Origin: Legionella micdadei | Lineage (GTDB): Bacteria > Pseudomonadota > Gammaproteobacteria > Legionellales > Legionellaceae | Length of the DNA stretch: 64,000 nucleotides | Assembly (NCBI RefSeq): GCF_000953635.1 | Contig: NZ_LN614830.1 | Coordinates: forward strand, 186,001 to 250,000 | Reading direction: 5' to 3' | Part shown: positions 34,653-44,671 of the stretch, piece after piece | How the letters are laid out: every line of letters begins with the position of its first letter | Position numbering within the stretch: position 1 is the first letter of the stretch | The notes under the pieces: generated by a model | Told to the model about the DNA's origin: nothing | Database searches by the model: none | Seen by the model: only the letters and a program-made list of their open reading frames with translations | Made by a program: the position numbers and the translations under genes

Positions 34653-35411
34653 TTAGATGGCATAATCCGTCTCCAAATGCTGGAAAGGGGTTTGCATTTC
34701 TGTAAGAACCCGCTTAATGACAAAGCTGATATCGGTCAAATTAATTGGTAAGTAGATTAATAGCGAAGTACCATTCAAATACTCTGGATTTAATGAAGTG
34801 TAGTACCTCGTGAGAGCATCGGTTTTTTCTGCTTGAAAGGGCGGGGGATTAAGCCATTGTATTTGATGCTTGACCAGCATAGGATGCCAGGGATTAGATT
34901 CCCAGCCATTCCGTTTTTTTAAACTCTCTGCAAGCTCTAAAACAAACTCAGGTATTGGACGGTTTTCTTGTGGAAGAATTTCATTATTCAATTTTACCAA
35001 GAATTCGTATCTCGCCGGGGAGCCGGCGAGGGCAAAATAAACCATTTCATCGTTTGGGCGCTCTAATTTATAACGTATCGCTTTCGCCAGACAAAATTTG
35101 GCTGCGGTAAAGTTTAAGTCAATCCTTGGATCATGATATGTGCCTCCTGTATAAGCGGTTATTTGCTTTCCTTGTGCTTGAATCAGGTTTCGACAAATAC
35201 GGGTAAAACCCACAATTTTATTATTGTTGTAAAAAATACCCAATCCACCGCTTTTTCTTAAGCCTAAAACCTGTTCGTAGAATTGTTGATGGCTTGTAAG
35301 AGAATAATGCTTGCGCGTAAATTGCTCAAGTTCGGTGATTAGCTTATCGGATAAGGATAAATGAGTTTCAATCTCTACTAATTCTGTGCGTAAAGTTAAG
35401 GAACTGCTCAT
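34653..35411 (-). CDS. Unknown protein, possible GNAT-like acyltransferase fold
   Basis: 252 residues, soluble. The segment GLGIFYNNNKIVGFTRICRN then AYTGGTYHDPRIDLNFTAAK followed by a long helix resembles strands 2-4 and the helix of the GNAT fold. I see no strict acetyl-CoA signature, so the family is not certain. The remainder (NGWESNPWHPMLVKHQIQWL) is conserved-looking. The ATG at 35411 is preferred because GGAGGG sits five bases upstream; the longer start at 35435 lacks a site. It is in the same direction as hda but about 110 bases from it. Confidence 0.6.
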   Translation of the reverse strand: MSSSLTLRTELVEIETHLSLSDKLITELEQFTRKHYSLTSHQQFYEQVLGLRKSGGLGIFYNNNKIVGFTRICRNLIQAQGKQITAYTGGTYHDPRIDLNFTAAKFCLAKAIRYKLERPNDEMVYFALAGSPARYEFLVKLNNEILPQENRPIPEFVLELAESLKKRNGWESNPWHPMLVKHQIQWLNPPPFQAEKTDALTRYYTSLNPEYLNGTSLLIYLPINLTDISFVIKRVLTEMQTPFQHLETDYAI

Positions 35412-35548
35412 TTTTCCCTCCATAGAAAAAGGCATAAGTCACTAAATTAAAAGGAAAATTTATAAATGTCAAACTCACATTCCAATGCGGATCCTTTTTT
35501 GTTTTTTCTTGGGTAAAAAGGATCCTACTCTGTTGAATGAAATTCGGG

Positions 35549-36238
35549 TTAGATGCCTAAAGTTGCCTTCACGAAAGGGATGGTGATTTTACGTTGCGCT
35601 GCCAAAGAGGCTTTGTCTAAGGCGTCAAGAATATGGTGCAGATCATGCATGTTTCGAGAACAGCGATTAATCAAAAATTGCCCGACTGCGGTGGGTATTT
35701 CAAATCCCCGTTTATTGGCGTGTTGCTGTATAGTTTTAATTTTTAAATCATCATCTAAATCGATAAGCTGGACAGTCAAGCCCCAAGCGAGCCGTGACTT
35801 GAGATCCGCTAAGTGAATATTCAAATTGGGGAGTGATTTTCTACTACTGATGAGAAGTATTGTTTCCCCATTATCGCGTACACGGTTGTAGAGATGGAAT
35901 AACGCTTCTTCCCAAGCTTTATCGGTAGCAATCGCATCAATGTCATCAATAGTAATTAAGGTTTGCTCCGAAAGGTTATCGAGGCATTCTGGTCCCCATT
36001 CTTTGAGAATGTTTAGGGGTAAATAGATGGACGAGGCATTTGAGACGGCTTGGCAGCAAGCTTGCAACAGGTGGGTTTTGCCACAACCAGTATTTCCCCA
36101 AAGATAGAATAGGCGCTCACCTACCCCAGCCAAGCAATTTTTTATTTGCTGTTCTAAAAGAGGATTCGATCCCCAGCAAAAATCCGCTAAGGTTGCTTCA
36201 TCATTCAGCTGAATTGCTAAAGCCAATTGACGATTCAT
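35549..36238 (-). CDS. hda: DnaA regulatory inactivator Hda
   Basis: 229-residue AAA+ protein of the DnaA family without the DNA-binding domain. With the sliding clamp it stimulates DnaA-ATP hydrolysis and limits initiation. Walker A is LWGNTGCGKTHLL, Walker B is LITIDDIDAI, and the sensor-type text is LLISSRKSLPNLN and DLKSRLAWGL. N-terminal MNRQLALAIQL resembles the clamp-binding QL motif. The ATG at 36238 overlaps the pgsA stop by 4 bases; longer starts at 36262 are not needed. Confidence 0.93.
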   Translation of the reverse strand: MNRQLALAIQLNDEATLADFCWGSNPLLEQQIKNCLAGVGERLFYLWGNTGCGKTHLLQACCQAVSNASSIYLPLNILKEWGPECLDNLSEQTLITIDDIDAIATDKAWEEALFHLYNRVRDNGETILLISSRKSLPNLNIHLADLKSRLAWGLTVQLIDLDDDLKIKTIQQHANKRGFEIPTAVGQFLINRCSRNMHDLHHILDALDKASLAAQRKITIPFVKATLGI

Positions 36239-36795
36239 TTTGCCAGATGATCGATCGAGCACGCTTTCTTACCCCAGGTGCAAACATAATCGATATAAGT
36301 CGCAGAGGTGGTAATCGCAGTGATTAGCATTAGCGCATTAATGACATAAGTAGGAAATGCGTAAAAAGCCAATTCAAAAAGGCAAAGAGTAACCAGGGTT
36401 ATTTGAAAGGTCGTATTCACTTTACTGAGTAAAGTAGGCTCAAAATCAAGCTTGCGTTGCACAAACCAAAACCAGGCGACTACACCCATCGAGATCGTCA
36501 AATCCCGCATAAAAACAAGAATGACTAGCCACCAAGGTAGTTCCCCTAGCAACGCCAGAGAAATAAAACTTGAGGCAACTAAAAGTTTGTCTGCTAAGGG
36601 ATCAATAAAAGAACCTAAAGGGGTTTGCCAATGGAAATGTCGGGCTAACCAGCCATCAAGTCCATCGGTAAATCCTGCTAGCAAGAACATGTAAAAGGCG
36701 TTTACGAAATCATGTTGGTAAAGAAACACCAAAAAAGGTGCTATCAATACCAAACGAAATAGGGTAAGCGCATTAGGTATATGTCTAAGTATCAT
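36235..36795 (-). CDS. pgsA: CDP-diacylglycerol-glycerol-3-phosphate phosphatidyltransferase
   Basis: 186-residue integral membrane enzyme of phosphatidylglycerol synthesis. It has the CDP-alcohol phosphotransferase motif across DGLDGWLARHFHWQTPLGS then FIDPLADK, with the three metal-binding Asp and the Ala-Arg. It begins with the family text HIPNALTLFRLVLIAPFLVF. The ATG at 36795 precedes this; the longer frame from 36882 has unlikely text (Cys, Tyr, His). It is co-transcribed with hda through a 4-base overlap, an arrangement different from the usual E. coli uvrC-pgsA. Confidence 0.92.
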   Translation of the reverse strand: MILRHIPNALTLFRLVLIAPFLVFLYQHDFVNAFYMFLLAGFTDGLDGWLARHFHWQTPLGSFIDPLADKLLVASSFISLALLGELPWWLVILVFMRDLTISMGVVAWFWFVQRKLDFEPTLLSKVNTTFQITLVTLCLFELAFYAFPTYVINALMLITAITTSATYIDYVCTWGKKACSIDHLAK

Positions 36796-36854
36796 ATGTA
36801 AATGACTTTTAATACGCGTTATCGCTTTTGGGTAATGGTGTACAATATTGTGCC

Positions 36855-36910
36855 AGCAACAGTTTAAGCTTTGGTAATACAATCCCTAAAGTGTATACAA
36901 TACTGTTGCT
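36855..36910. repeat. Inverted repeat flanking the pgsA promoter region
   Basis: AGCAACAGT (36855-36863) and ACTGTTGCT (36902-36910) are perfect 9-base inverted copies around 38 bases. The enclosed minus-strand text contains TTGTAT and TATTAC 15 bases apart, a weak promoter look. It lies 60-115 bases before the pgsA ATG, and may be an operator. Confidence 0.35.
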
Positions 36911-36980
36911 ACTGTCACTCCTTTAAATTGAGGCAAAACCTCTATTGTTATTATAATAGCCAGAGAATTGCCCTAGCATA

Positions 36981-38669
36981 TTACCGTTTTAGCAGGTTAG
37001 GAATTAATCGATGTATTCTTCTTTGGCTTCTATGTAACTTCATTGTGAGTGCGCAAACATATTGCCAAGGGGCCAACATGAGTTGGCTATATTGCCAGGC
37101 AAAAACTTGGGGATTTATCACAGGGGCAACTTGAGCCAAGTTAATCTCGATGGTATTTGCAACGATTCGCCATAATTTTTTCGGCGATATACCGTAATAC
37201 CGATTTAAACAACTAATCCAAAAGCTCAAATTATTTTGCAAATTTGTTTGTATAAACTGATAACGAATTTGACTAAGGTTAGCGGGAGTACATGGGGCGG
37301 CGTGTTCTGGATATGCGGGTTGAGTGCAAATGTAAATATCCTCTAGTTTACGCAGCAACAATGCCGTGGGTTTGTTATCATCAAATAGTATCAATAACCC
37401 CTGTGGGCTGGTTGCCAAGGCAATTCCACAGTGGAATAAGAGAAAGAGCTGGCTCTCTAAGAGCATCTGACAATACTGATGGAAATAGGATTCCGGATTC
37501 AGACCGCTGGCCTGAATTATTTCAAGCAATAAAGGTCTATCGGATATGGGAGAATTGGCAAACAGCGCTGTTAAAGGAATAATACGCTGCCTTTGTGATA
37601 ACCTCTGAGTGGGATTTTCATGCAAGGTCACCGCAAGCTGCTTTTGTAATCGAGCAGGAATTGATTTATCCATCACAGTTAACCCTGCTAAATCGCGGCC
37701 AATGTATAGGTTTCGGCAATCATGATGTTTTTGCAGTAAGTTATTTAACCATTGTGATTTTTGTATATCGCTCAAGGTTGTTGCTATTGATACTTGCTCG
37801 GAAGCCAAACTAAGTGCCATGTAGCAGGCTCCTTTATCCTCAGGCATCATGATAGATGCTAATGAAGTGGGTTTTACGGATTGATGATGTGGAAATAAAA
37901 TTAAACGGTCATGATCCAATAAAGGTGAAAATGGCTTTTGTATTTGATTGCGCCACTGCCAAGGGTGAACAGGTATAGGGTAATAATTTTCGGGATTTTG
38001 CTGTTTAAAGTAGAGTTTCTCCTGCCACAGTCTATATTCTTTAGGGAATTGCTGTGAAATTAATTCCTCATAGCTTTCACTAAGGTAAAAAGCATCAGCT
38101 ATGTTTTTATGCATAGCACACCAATGCAAATTCATTTGGGTACCGAATTCAGCTGAGTATTGCAAAACTTCACGTCGACTAAATGCTAATTTCGCTTTAA
38201 ATCCAGGGTAGGGAGAGAGATTGATACAACCCCATTGCTCAAGCAAATGGTTTGATTCATGTGAGTCATTTTCTTCACAAAGCCATGCCCAAAAGCTTTT
38301 ATTTTCACCAACTTGACGCTTTAACTCTATTTGCCAACGCTGCCGATAAGCTTGGGCCATCGCTTCGTTAGCAATGGCTTCATTAATCTCTTTTTGCAAA
38401 ACTTGCCAGTCAAAAAATATAGAAGCCGGATTTTCCTGTTTGAGCTGCAATTTCAACTGTGCAAGAAAATCATGCACATGATGGCTAGGGATGAATGTAT
38501 TTGTTAGGCCCTCAATGACAGCAGTTTGTTGAAGCCGCTGCAAGCATTGGCGATGTATAAGATGGATAAAATAATCGATTGAATGTTGAGTCAGGCCAAT
38601 ACCCATTTCAAAGAGTAAAAACCGTAATTGATGATTTAATCCGTGGAAATCGTCACAAGCTAAGGCCAT
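36981..38669 (-). CDS. frgA: IucA/IucC-family siderophore synthetase (FrgA-like)
   Basis: 562-residue NIS synthetase that would condense citrate or similar acids with amines using ATP. Family blocks are visible: FIPSHHVHDFL near the start, YYPIPVHPWQW (about 240-250), HQSVKPTSLASIMM and the ATP region NLYIGRDLAGL, then LLLRKLEDIY. A strong Fur box lies about 35 bases upstream. In L. pneumophila the Fur-regulated iucA-like gene is frgA and lies in a comparable neighbourhood; the name rests on this recalled synteny. The ATG at 38669 has GGAG eight bases upstream. No partner synthetase or receptor gene is adjacent. Confidence 0.82.
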   Translation of the reverse strand: MALACDDFHGLNHQLRFLLFEMGIGLTQHSIDYFIHLIHRQCLQRLQQTAVIEGLTNTFIPSHHVHDFLAQLKLQLKQENPASIFFDWQVLQKEINEAIANEAMAQAYRQRWQIELKRQVGENKSFWAWLCEENDSHESNHLLEQWGCINLSPYPGFKAKLAFSRREVLQYSAEFGTQMNLHWCAMHKNIADAFYLSESYEELISQQFPKEYRLWQEKLYFKQQNPENYYPIPVHPWQWRNQIQKPFSPLLDHDRLILFPHHQSVKPTSLASIMMPEDKGACYMALSLASEQVSIATTLSDIQKSQWLNNLLQKHHDCRNLYIGRDLAGLTVMDKSIPARLQKQLAVTLHENPTQRLSQRQRIIPLTALFANSPISDRPLLLEIIQASGLNPESYFHQYCQMLLESQLFLLFHCGIALATSPQGLLILFDDNKPTALLLRKLEDIYICTQPAYPEHAAPCTPANLSQIRYQFIQTNLQNNLSFWISCLNRYYGISPKKLWRIVANTIEINLAQVAPVINPQVFAWQYSQLMLAPWQYVCALTMKLHRSQRRIHRLIPNLLKR

Positions 38670-38703
38670 ATTTTTATCTCCGCCTAAAGAAGTGATTATC
38701 AAT

Positions 38704-38722
38704 ATAAATGATAATCATTCTC
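38704..38722 (-). promoter_or_regulatory. Fur box upstream of frgA
   Basis: The plus-strand 19-mer ATAAATGATAATCATTCTC matches 15 of 19 positions of the Fur consensus, with an uninterrupted AATGATAATCATT core. A second half-site GATTATC lies just left (38694-38700), overlapping the likely promoter. The site is 35 bases upstream of the chosen start. It indicates iron repression. Confidence 0.85.
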
Positions 38723-38850
38723 ATTTGCAAGAACAAAGGATGGCTCTCCTTAAAGGCACCATGTTCCGCGCCTTGTTCTCAAGAGAAATCAGGGGAAGTT
38801 GTATTTTCGTAGATTTTTTCCGGAAATCAGACAAACCTTAGAGGTAATCG

Positions 38851-38867
38851 CCCCCGCTGCACGGGGG
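38851..38867. repeat. GC-rich palindrome between frgA and yhbY
   Basis: CCCCCG, a 5-base loop CTGCA, then CGGGGG, followed by GAATGACCG. This resembles the dispersed proteobacterial repeat with a GTCATTCCC...GGGAATGAC core. It may be an element of that kind; it is not next to a T-tract. The flanking 270-base region has no gene that I can see. Confidence 0.5.
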
Positions 38868-38938
38868 AATGACCGTTTTATAGTCGAATGAACTCAACTT
38901 AATGAGACAGTATGAAAGATGAATTAAAGCGTTATCGA

Positions 38939-39211
38939 TTACTTCTTCTCTTCATTTTTGCGATAGAGAATTGCCGTATTACCGATGAGCTGAACTAACT
39001 CAGCATGTAGCTGGGTACAAAGCTCGGCGGCAATCACTTGCCTGTCTTCTTTCTCGACCCCATTGATTTTGACTTTAATTAGTTCGTGAGCCAATAAGGC
39101 AACATTAGTTTCTTCAATAACCGCGGGAGTGAGACCTTTAGCACCTAAAAGGACAACTGGTTTTAAATGGTGAGCCTTGGCTTTTAAAGCTTGTTTGAAT
39201 GCAGTATCCAT
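38939..39211 (-). CDS. yhbY: YhbY RNA-binding (CRM) protein
   Basis: 90-residue CRM-domain protein binding pre-50S ribosomal particles. The GxxG loop is [10 protein letters not shown], and the family text [19 protein letters not shown] follows. Length is typical (about 97). It is divergent from rlmE, the conserved order in gammaproteobacteria. Confidence 0.94.
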   Translation of the reverse strand: MDTAFKQALKAKAHHLKPVVLLGAKGLTPAVIEETNVALLAHELIKVKINGVEKEDRQVIAAELCTQLHAELVQLIGNTAILYRKNEEKK

Positions 39212-39309
39212 GTAAATTTATCGCAAATGGCGAATTATTGCACGTTTTGCTGGGAAAAGGTAGTAAATTTAGGTATTATCCGCTATTTCTTCTTTGTATA
39301 ATAATAGTT

Positions 39310-39930
39310 ATGCCTCGCTCAAAAAGTAGCAAACGCTGGCTACACGAACATTTTGATGATATTTATGTTAAAAAAGCCCAGGCTGAGGGATATCGCAGTC
39401 GTGCTGTTTATAAGCTAAAAGAAATCGATGAAAAAGAGCATTTATTAAAACCAGGGATGACAGTAGTTGATTTAGGTGCGGCACCAGGTGGATGGACGCA
39501 GTATGTTACAGAAAAATTAAATGGACATGGTATTATTATTGCATTAGATATACTTCCAATGGATGCTTTGCCGGGCGTAAATTTTATTCAGGGCGATTTT
39601 CGTGAAGACTCAGTCCTTCAGGAATTGATAAATTTAGTACCGCAACACGGTGTGGACTTGCTTTTATCAGATATGGCCCCAAATATGAGTGGTACAGCGG
39701 CAGTAGATATTCCGCGAGCGATGTACTTAGCCGAGCTTGCTTTTGATTTTGCAAGTAAAATGCTAAAGCCAGGAGGAGCAATGCTAATAAAGGTTTTTCA
39801 TGGGGCTGGATTTGACGAACTCATTAAACAAGCGCGTCTTAAGTTTAAGCGAGTTGTTGTTCGTAAGCCTTCAGCATCACGTTCTCGCTCTCGCGAAACC
39901 TATTTGCTGGCTAAGGACTATAATTTATAG
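39310..39930 (+). CDS. rlmE: 23S rRNA 2'-O-ribose methyltransferase RlmE (FtsJ)
   Basis: 206-residue SAM methyltransferase that modifies U2552 of 23S rRNA. Start text [20 protein letters not shown] is typical. SAM motif I is [15 protein letters not shown]; the catalytic Asp lies in [12 protein letters not shown]; and [12 protein letters not shown] has the catalytic Lys. The ATG at 39310 is preferred; the frame open from 39199 overlaps yhbY and has no family residues. It is followed by ftsH, as in E. coli. Confidence 0.95.
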   Translation: MPRSKSSKRWLHEHFDDIYVKKAQAEGYRSRAVYKLKEIDEKEHLLKPGMTVVDLGAAPGGWTQYVTEKLNGHGIIIALDILPMDALPGVNFIQGDFREDSVLQELINLVPQHGVDLLLSDMAPNMSGTAAVDIPRAMYLAELAFDFASKMLKPGGAMLIKVFHGAGFDELIKQARLKFKRVVVRKPSASRSRSRETYLLAKDYNL

Positions 39931-40092
39931 TAACTTTGTAATATCTCTTACGAAGGAAGTTTGTTACGAATGCGTTCAGATTTTACAAAAAAAAGGTCTA
40001 AATTTGAACTTTTTCTTATCCGGAGTGAGCTGTTACACGTAACTTTATCGTTCTAACGTCGTAAAAATTACGTCACAAATGAGGTCAATGCT

Positions 40093-42012
40093 TTGAACGA
40101 CATGGTAAAAAATTTATTTCTGTGGCTAATAATTGCCATAGTACTGGTCTCTGTATTCAGTAATTTTGGCCCTCGCCATACCTCAGCTGAAAAGCTTTCC
40201 TATAGCGAATTCTTAAGAGAAGTTGATCAAGGCATGGTTAATTCTGTGACCATTGAGGACTCTAAAGTTATTAAAGGGGTAACTAAAAATAATCGTCGGT
40301 TTGTGACGTACATGCCTATGCAAGATGATGCTTTGCTTGGTGAATTATTAAAGTCTAAAGTGGATGTTAGCGGCCAAGAAAAGCAACAAGAAAGCTTCTT
40401 ATTGCATTTGTTCGTCAATTGGTTCCCAATGCTGCTTCTCATCGGCGTATGGGTATTCTTCATGCGCCAAATGCAAGGTGGCGGCGGCCGTGGAGCGATG
40501 TCTTTTGGCCGGTCGCGCGCGCGGTTATTGGGTGAAGATCAAGTTAAAGTGACTTTTTCGGATGTTGCTGGCGTTGATGAAGCAAAAGAAGAAGTTAAGG
40601 AACTAGTTGATTTCTTACGTGAACCGACTAAGTTCCAAAATCTTGGTGGGCGTATTCCGCGAGGCGTGCTGCTGGTTGGTCCCCCTGGAACGGGTAAAAC
40701 ATTGCTGGCTAAAGCCGTTGCAGGTGAAGCTAAAGTACCATTCTTCACTATTTCCGGTTCCGATTTCGTTGAAATGTTCGTGGGTGTTGGTGCCTCGCGT
40801 GTCCGCGACATGTTTGAACAAGCCAAAAAACACGCGCCTTGTATTATTTTTATCGATGAAATCGATGCAGTAGGACGCCATCGTGGTGCGGGACTTGGCG
40901 GAGGCCATGATGAGCGTGAACAAACGCTGAACCAGTTACTTGTTGAAATGGATGGTTTTGAAGGAAATGAAGGGGTTATCGTCATGTCCGCGACTAACCG
41001 TCCTGATGTCCTCGATCCGGCATTATTACGTCCCGGTCGATTCGATCGCCAGGTTGTTGTTCCGTTGCCTGACATTCGTGGGCGTGAACAAATTCTAAAA
41101 GTTCACTTGCAAAAAGTCCCCCTTGATAAAAGCGTGGAAATTTTGCCTATAGCCAGAGGTACTCCAGGATTTTCAGGTGCCGATTTGGCAAACCTTGTTA
41201 ACGAGGCCGCTTTATTTGCTGCCCGAGCTAACAAGCGTAAAGTGACCATGATTGAGCTTGATAAAGCGAAAGATAAAATCATGATGGGTGCAGAGCGCCG
41301 CTCAATGGTCATGGATGAAAATGAGAAAAAGTTGACAGCTTACCACGAAGCTGGTCATGCTATCGTCGGCTTGTCGGTGCCGGAACATGACCCTGTTTAT
41401 AAAGTGACTATTATTCCGAGGGGACGTGCGCTTGGGGTGACGATGTTTTTACCAGAACAAGACCGTTATAGCCATTCTAAGAGGCGATTGGAAAGCCAAT
41501 TATCCAGCCTATTTGGTGGCCGCATTGCTGAAGAATTGATTTTTGGTGGCGAAAGTGTGACGACAGGTGCATCAAATGATATTATGCGAGCTACTGAAAT
41601 TGCACGTAAAATGGTTACCACTTGGGGTCTATCCAATCTTGGTCCGCTTACTTTTGGTGAAGAGGAAGGGGAAGTTTTCTTAGGTAGAAGTGTCAGTCAG
41701 CACAAAGAGATTTCTGATAAGACAGCTCAGCAAATTGATGAAGAAGTAAGGCAAATCATTGATAGGAACTATCAACGGGCCAAAGAAATCCTTATGTCAA
41801 ATTTGGAAAAACTTCATCTAATGGCGGAAGCTTTGATTAAATATGAGACCATTGATACTAAGCAAATCGCAGAAATCATGGCCGGCCAACCCCCTTCGCC
41901 ACCGGACGATTGGGAAGCTACAAAAAAACTTGAGCAAGACAAGAAAGGCGAAGATACAACGTCTAAATCTGTCAATGGAAAAGCAATCGATCACCCAGCT
42001 GGCGAGCATTAG
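40093..42012 (+). CDS. ftsH: ATP-dependent zinc metalloprotease FtsH
   Basis: 639-residue inner-membrane AAA protease that degrades membrane and regulatory proteins such as LpxC and sigma-32 in E. coli. Two TM segments (about 6-22 and 103-122), Walker [15 protein letters not shown], Walker [12 protein letters not shown], the [22 protein letters not shown] and the zinc site [11 protein letters not shown] are visible. A TTG at 40093 is supported by GAGG eight bases upstream; the ATG at 40102 lies 17 bases from it. An ATG at 40088 opens only a two-codon frame. A terminator follows at 42167. Confidence 0.96.
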   Translation: MNDMVKNLFLWLIIAIVLVSVFSNFGPRHTSAEKLSYSEFLREVDQGMVNSVTIEDSKVIKGVTKNNRRFVTYMPMQDDALLGELLKSKVDVSGQEKQQESFLLHLFVNWFPMLLLIGVWVFFMRQMQGGGGRGAMSFGRSRARLLGEDQVKVTFSDVAGVDEAKEEVKELVDFLREPTKFQNLGGRIPRGVLLVGPPGTGKTLLAKAVAGEAKVPFFTISGSDFVEMFVGVGASRVRDMFEQAKKHAPCIIFIDEIDAVGRHRGAGLGGGHDEREQTLNQLLVEMDGFEGNEGVIVMSATNRPDVLDPALLRPGRFDRQVVVPLPDIRGREQILKVHLQKVPLDKSVEILPIARGTPGFSGADLANLVNEAALFAARANKRKVTMIELDKAKDKIMMGAERRSMVMDENEKKLTAYHEAGHAIVGLSVPEHDPVYKVTIIPRGRALGVTMFLPEQDRYSHSKRRLESQLSSLFGGRIAEELIFGGESVTTGASNDIMRATEIARKMVTTWGLSNLGPLTFGEEEGEVFLGRSVSQHKEISDKTAQQIDEEVRQIIDRNYQRAKEILMSNLEKLHLMAEALIKYETIDTKQIAEIMAGQPPSPPDDWEATKKLEQDKKGEDTTSKSVNGKAIDHPAGEH

Positions 42013-42166
42013 GCGTTTTGACAATTATATTAACTTGGCTAATAATGGCTCCTTTTTCTCGCTCGCGGCGTTCTATACATCTTTATATGCTGTTGCGATG
42101 CTCGAAAAACGAGCCATTTTAACTCGAGCTAGTGAACTGCTTAGGCCCTGCCCGTATTAATTTCCA

Positions 42167-42203
42167 CCATCAAATATAAATAAAGCTAGTTTGATGGTTT
42201 TTT
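42167..42203 (+). terminator. Rho-independent terminator after ftsH
   Basis: Perfect 8-bp stem CCATCAAA/TTTGATGG with a 15-base loop, followed by six T. It lies between ftsH and folP, so folP and later genes may have a further promoter or depend on read-through. The 205-base gap contains no gene that I can support. Confidence 0.6.
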
Positions 42204-42218
42204 GTTGTTGAGAAGCAT

Positions 42219-43082
42219 GTGAACGCAAAGCAATTTAAGCGATGGTGTGAATCCTATAGTCAATCTATTTTATCTAGCGAACCAAGAAAACCACTGATTA
42301 TGGGGGTACTCAACGTCACTCCGGATTCTTTTTCGGACGGTGGACGCTATTACCAAATAGAACAAGCAATTGAATACGCGCATCAGATGATCTCAGAAGG
42401 AGCCGACATCATTGATGTTGGAGGGGAATCTTCTAAACCTGGTGCTCTCCCTGTAAGTTGCGATGAGGAATTAGAGCGAGTCATCCCAGTAATTAAGCAA
42501 TTACGTAAAGAAAGTGATGTTTGTATCTCAATCGACACAACTAAGGCACAAGTAATGCATGAGGCTATCAATACAGGTGCGTCTATAATTAACGATATAG
42601 CGGGGTTTCGAAGTGAAGAGGCATTAGCTATGGCGGTTAAATTGGATGTGCCCCTGTGCTTAATGCACATGCAAGGAGAGCCGCAAGACATGCAACATAA
42701 TCCTCTATATAGACATGATGTTGTAGATGAGATTAATTTCTTTTTTCAGCAGCGCATTGAAAGGTGCGTTGCTGCAGGTGTAAAGCGTAAAAACATTATC
42801 CTGGATCCAGGTTTTGGTTTTGGAAAAACGCCTCAGCATAATATGCGCATTGTAAATCAGATTAGCAAATTCAAGCAGCATAATTTGCCGGTGATGCTAG
42901 GTGTCTCACGCAAAAGTACTCTGGGAATAATTCTTAATACCCCTGTCGACAGACGGTTAGCAGGTGGTTTGGCGATTGCTGTATTCAGTGCGCTACATGG
43001 CGTTGCAATGATTAGAACCCATGACGTTGCTGAGACTCATCAGGCGCTTACAATGGTGCAAGCCATTAAGGCGGCGGGGTAA
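42219..43082 (+). CDS. folP: Dihydropteroate synthase
   Basis: 287-residue enzyme joining p-aminobenzoate to dihydropterin pyrophosphate in folate synthesis, the sulfonamide target. Pterin-binding motifs are LIMGVLNVTPDSFSDGG (about 26-42), DIIDVGGESSKPGA, INDIAGF, ILDPGFGFGKT and MLGVSRKS. The start GTG at 42219 is the only well placed one, with GAGAAG upstream. It is followed by glmM after 25 bases. Confidence 0.95.
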   Translation: MNAKQFKRWCESYSQSILSSEPRKPLIMGVLNVTPDSFSDGGRYYQIEQAIEYAHQMISEGADIIDVGGESSKPGALPVSCDEELERVIPVIKQLRKESDVCISIDTTKAQVMHEAINTGASIINDIAGFRSEEALAMAVKLDVPLCLMHMQGEPQDMQHNPLYRHDVVDEINFFFQQRIERCVAAGVKRKNIILDPGFGFGKTPQHNMRIVNQISKFKQHNLPVMLGVSRKSTLGIILNTPVDRRLAGGLAIAVFSALHGVAMIRTHDVAETHQALTMVQAIKAAG

Positions 43083-43107
43083 AGAATAATAAGGCGAGGG
43101 CAAGATA

Positions 43108-44463
43108 ATGAGTCAGCGAAAATATTTTGGGACAGACGGAATTCGTGGGAAAGTCGGTTTATCGAATATTAATCCTGAATTCGTATTAAAATTGGGTTGG
43201 GCTGTTGGCCGAGTACTCGCTAACGGACACCGCAAAAAAATTATTATTGGCAAGGATACTCGTGTATCAGGTTACATGCTGGAGTCCGCATTGGAAGCAG
43301 GGCTTTCTTCAGCGGGAATCGATGTGTGCTTGCTAGGTCCTATGCCTACTCCTGCGATTGCCTACTTAACTCAAACCCTCCGAGCCAACGCGGGGATAGT
43401 GATTAGCGCTTCTCATAATTTATTCGAAGACAATGGAATAAAATTCTTCTCGGCTGACGGCACCAAAATTCCAGATTCTATGGAGCTTGCTATTGAGGCT
43501 GAAATTGAGAAACCTTTACAGACAGTCCCTTCTGTAAACTTAGGTAAGACAACAAGAATAAAAGACGCACCTGGCCGGTATATTGAATTTTGTAAATCAA
43601 CGATACCCTCTTTAACTCGCTTGTCAGGCTTAAAAATTGTAGTTGACTGTGCAAACGGAGCGACTTATCACATTGCACCCAACGTGTTTAGCGAATTAGG
43701 TGCGGAAGTGATTGCAATGGGTAATAAACCAGACGGGTTCAATATTAATAATAAATGTGGATCAACTGCACCTGAAGCTATGCGTCAACTTGTTCTGCAG
43801 ACCAATGCTGACATTGGTATTGCTTTGGATGGGGATGGAGACAGGGCAATCCTAGTTGATGCCGCAGGAAACATCGTTGATGGTGATCAGATTCTCTACA
43901 TTATTGCCAAGGACAGATATCAACGTGGCTTATTGCACGGTGGTGTTGTAGGAACCTTAATGAGTAATTATGGGTTGGAAAAAGCACTAACAAAGCTAGA
44001 TGTACCATTTTTACGCACAAAAGTAGGTGACCGTTATGTCTTGGAGACTTTAAAAGAGCAGGATTGGAAAATTGGCGGTGAATCTTCTGGCCATATTGTC
44101 TGTCTTGATAAAACAACTACAGGTGATGGCATTATCGCTGCTTTGCAGGTGCTGGGCTGTATGATAAAACAAGAAAAAACTTTAGAAGAATTGTGTGAAG
44201 GAATTCAATTGTTCCCGCAAACACTCATCAATATAAAAACTGAAAACGCAGAGTCGCTTGCAACAAATCCGAAAGTGCTGCAGATGGTTTCAGAATTATC
44301 TAATGAATTACGAGGGGAAGGCCGGGTTTTATTACGCCCTTCTGGCACTGAACCTTTGCTCAGAGTCATGGTTGAAGGGCGAGATAGTGTGCAAGTTCAA
44401 TATCATGCTCAGCGGCTAAGCGATGAAATCATGCATTTAGAAAAGGGTATTTTTTCAAACTGA
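43108..44463 (+). CDS. glmM: Phosphoglucosamine mutase
   Basis: 451-residue enzyme converting glucosamine-6-P to glucosamine-1-P for UDP-GlcNAc synthesis. Start text [13 protein letters not shown], active-site Ser loop [17 protein letters not shown], metal loop [13 protein letters not shown], sugar-binding GGESSGHIV and phosphate-binding [12 protein letters not shown] all match. Length matches the family (445). The ATG follows GGCGAGGG. The order folP-glmM-secG is conserved, with tpiA inserted here. Confidence 0.96.
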   Translation: MSQRKYFGTDGIRGKVGLSNINPEFVLKLGWAVGRVLANGHRKKIIIGKDTRVSGYMLESALEAGLSSAGIDVCLLGPMPTPAIAYLTQTLRANAGIVISASHNLFEDNGIKFFSADGTKIPDSMELAIEAEIEKPLQTVPSVNLGKTTRIKDAPGRYIEFCKSTIPSLTRLSGLKIVVDCANGATYHIAPNVFSELGAEVIAMGNKPDGFNINNKCGSTAPEAMRQLVLQTNADIGIALDGDGDRAILVDAAGNIVDGDQILYIIAKDRYQRGLLHGGVVGTLMSNYGLEKALTKLDVPFLRTKVGDRYVLETLKEQDWKIGGESSGHIVCLDKTTTGDGIIAALQVLGCMIKQEKTLEELCEGIQLFPQTLINIKTENAESLATNPKVLQMVSELSNELRGEGRVLLRPSGTEPLLRVMVEGRDSVQVQYHAQRLSDEIMHLEKGIFSN

Positions 44464-44671
44464 TATATCGGGATAAAAAATCGACAAGAAAACCGGATAC
44501 CCCATTTATAGTGGGTACAGGAGCACTGACCACATCTGTAAGAGCATTCGGAACTATTTTTTGCCCTTTCTTGTCTAATTTTTGTTTAACTGTCATGAAA
44601 AAAACGAATCGAGGACTAGGATTTGTTTACACTTTGCTGTATATTCCCGCCAGATCAAACCTGGGGGCAAA

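Noticed and set aside
40539-41075. 178-codon minus-strand ORF inside ftsH
   Set aside because: Antisense shadow of the conserved AAA domain; Ser/Pro/Thr-biased text with no family features.
44500-44530. Short inverted repeat TACCC/GGGTA upstream of tpiA
   Set aside because: Only five pairs, a mismatch and no T-tract; not distinguishable from chance.
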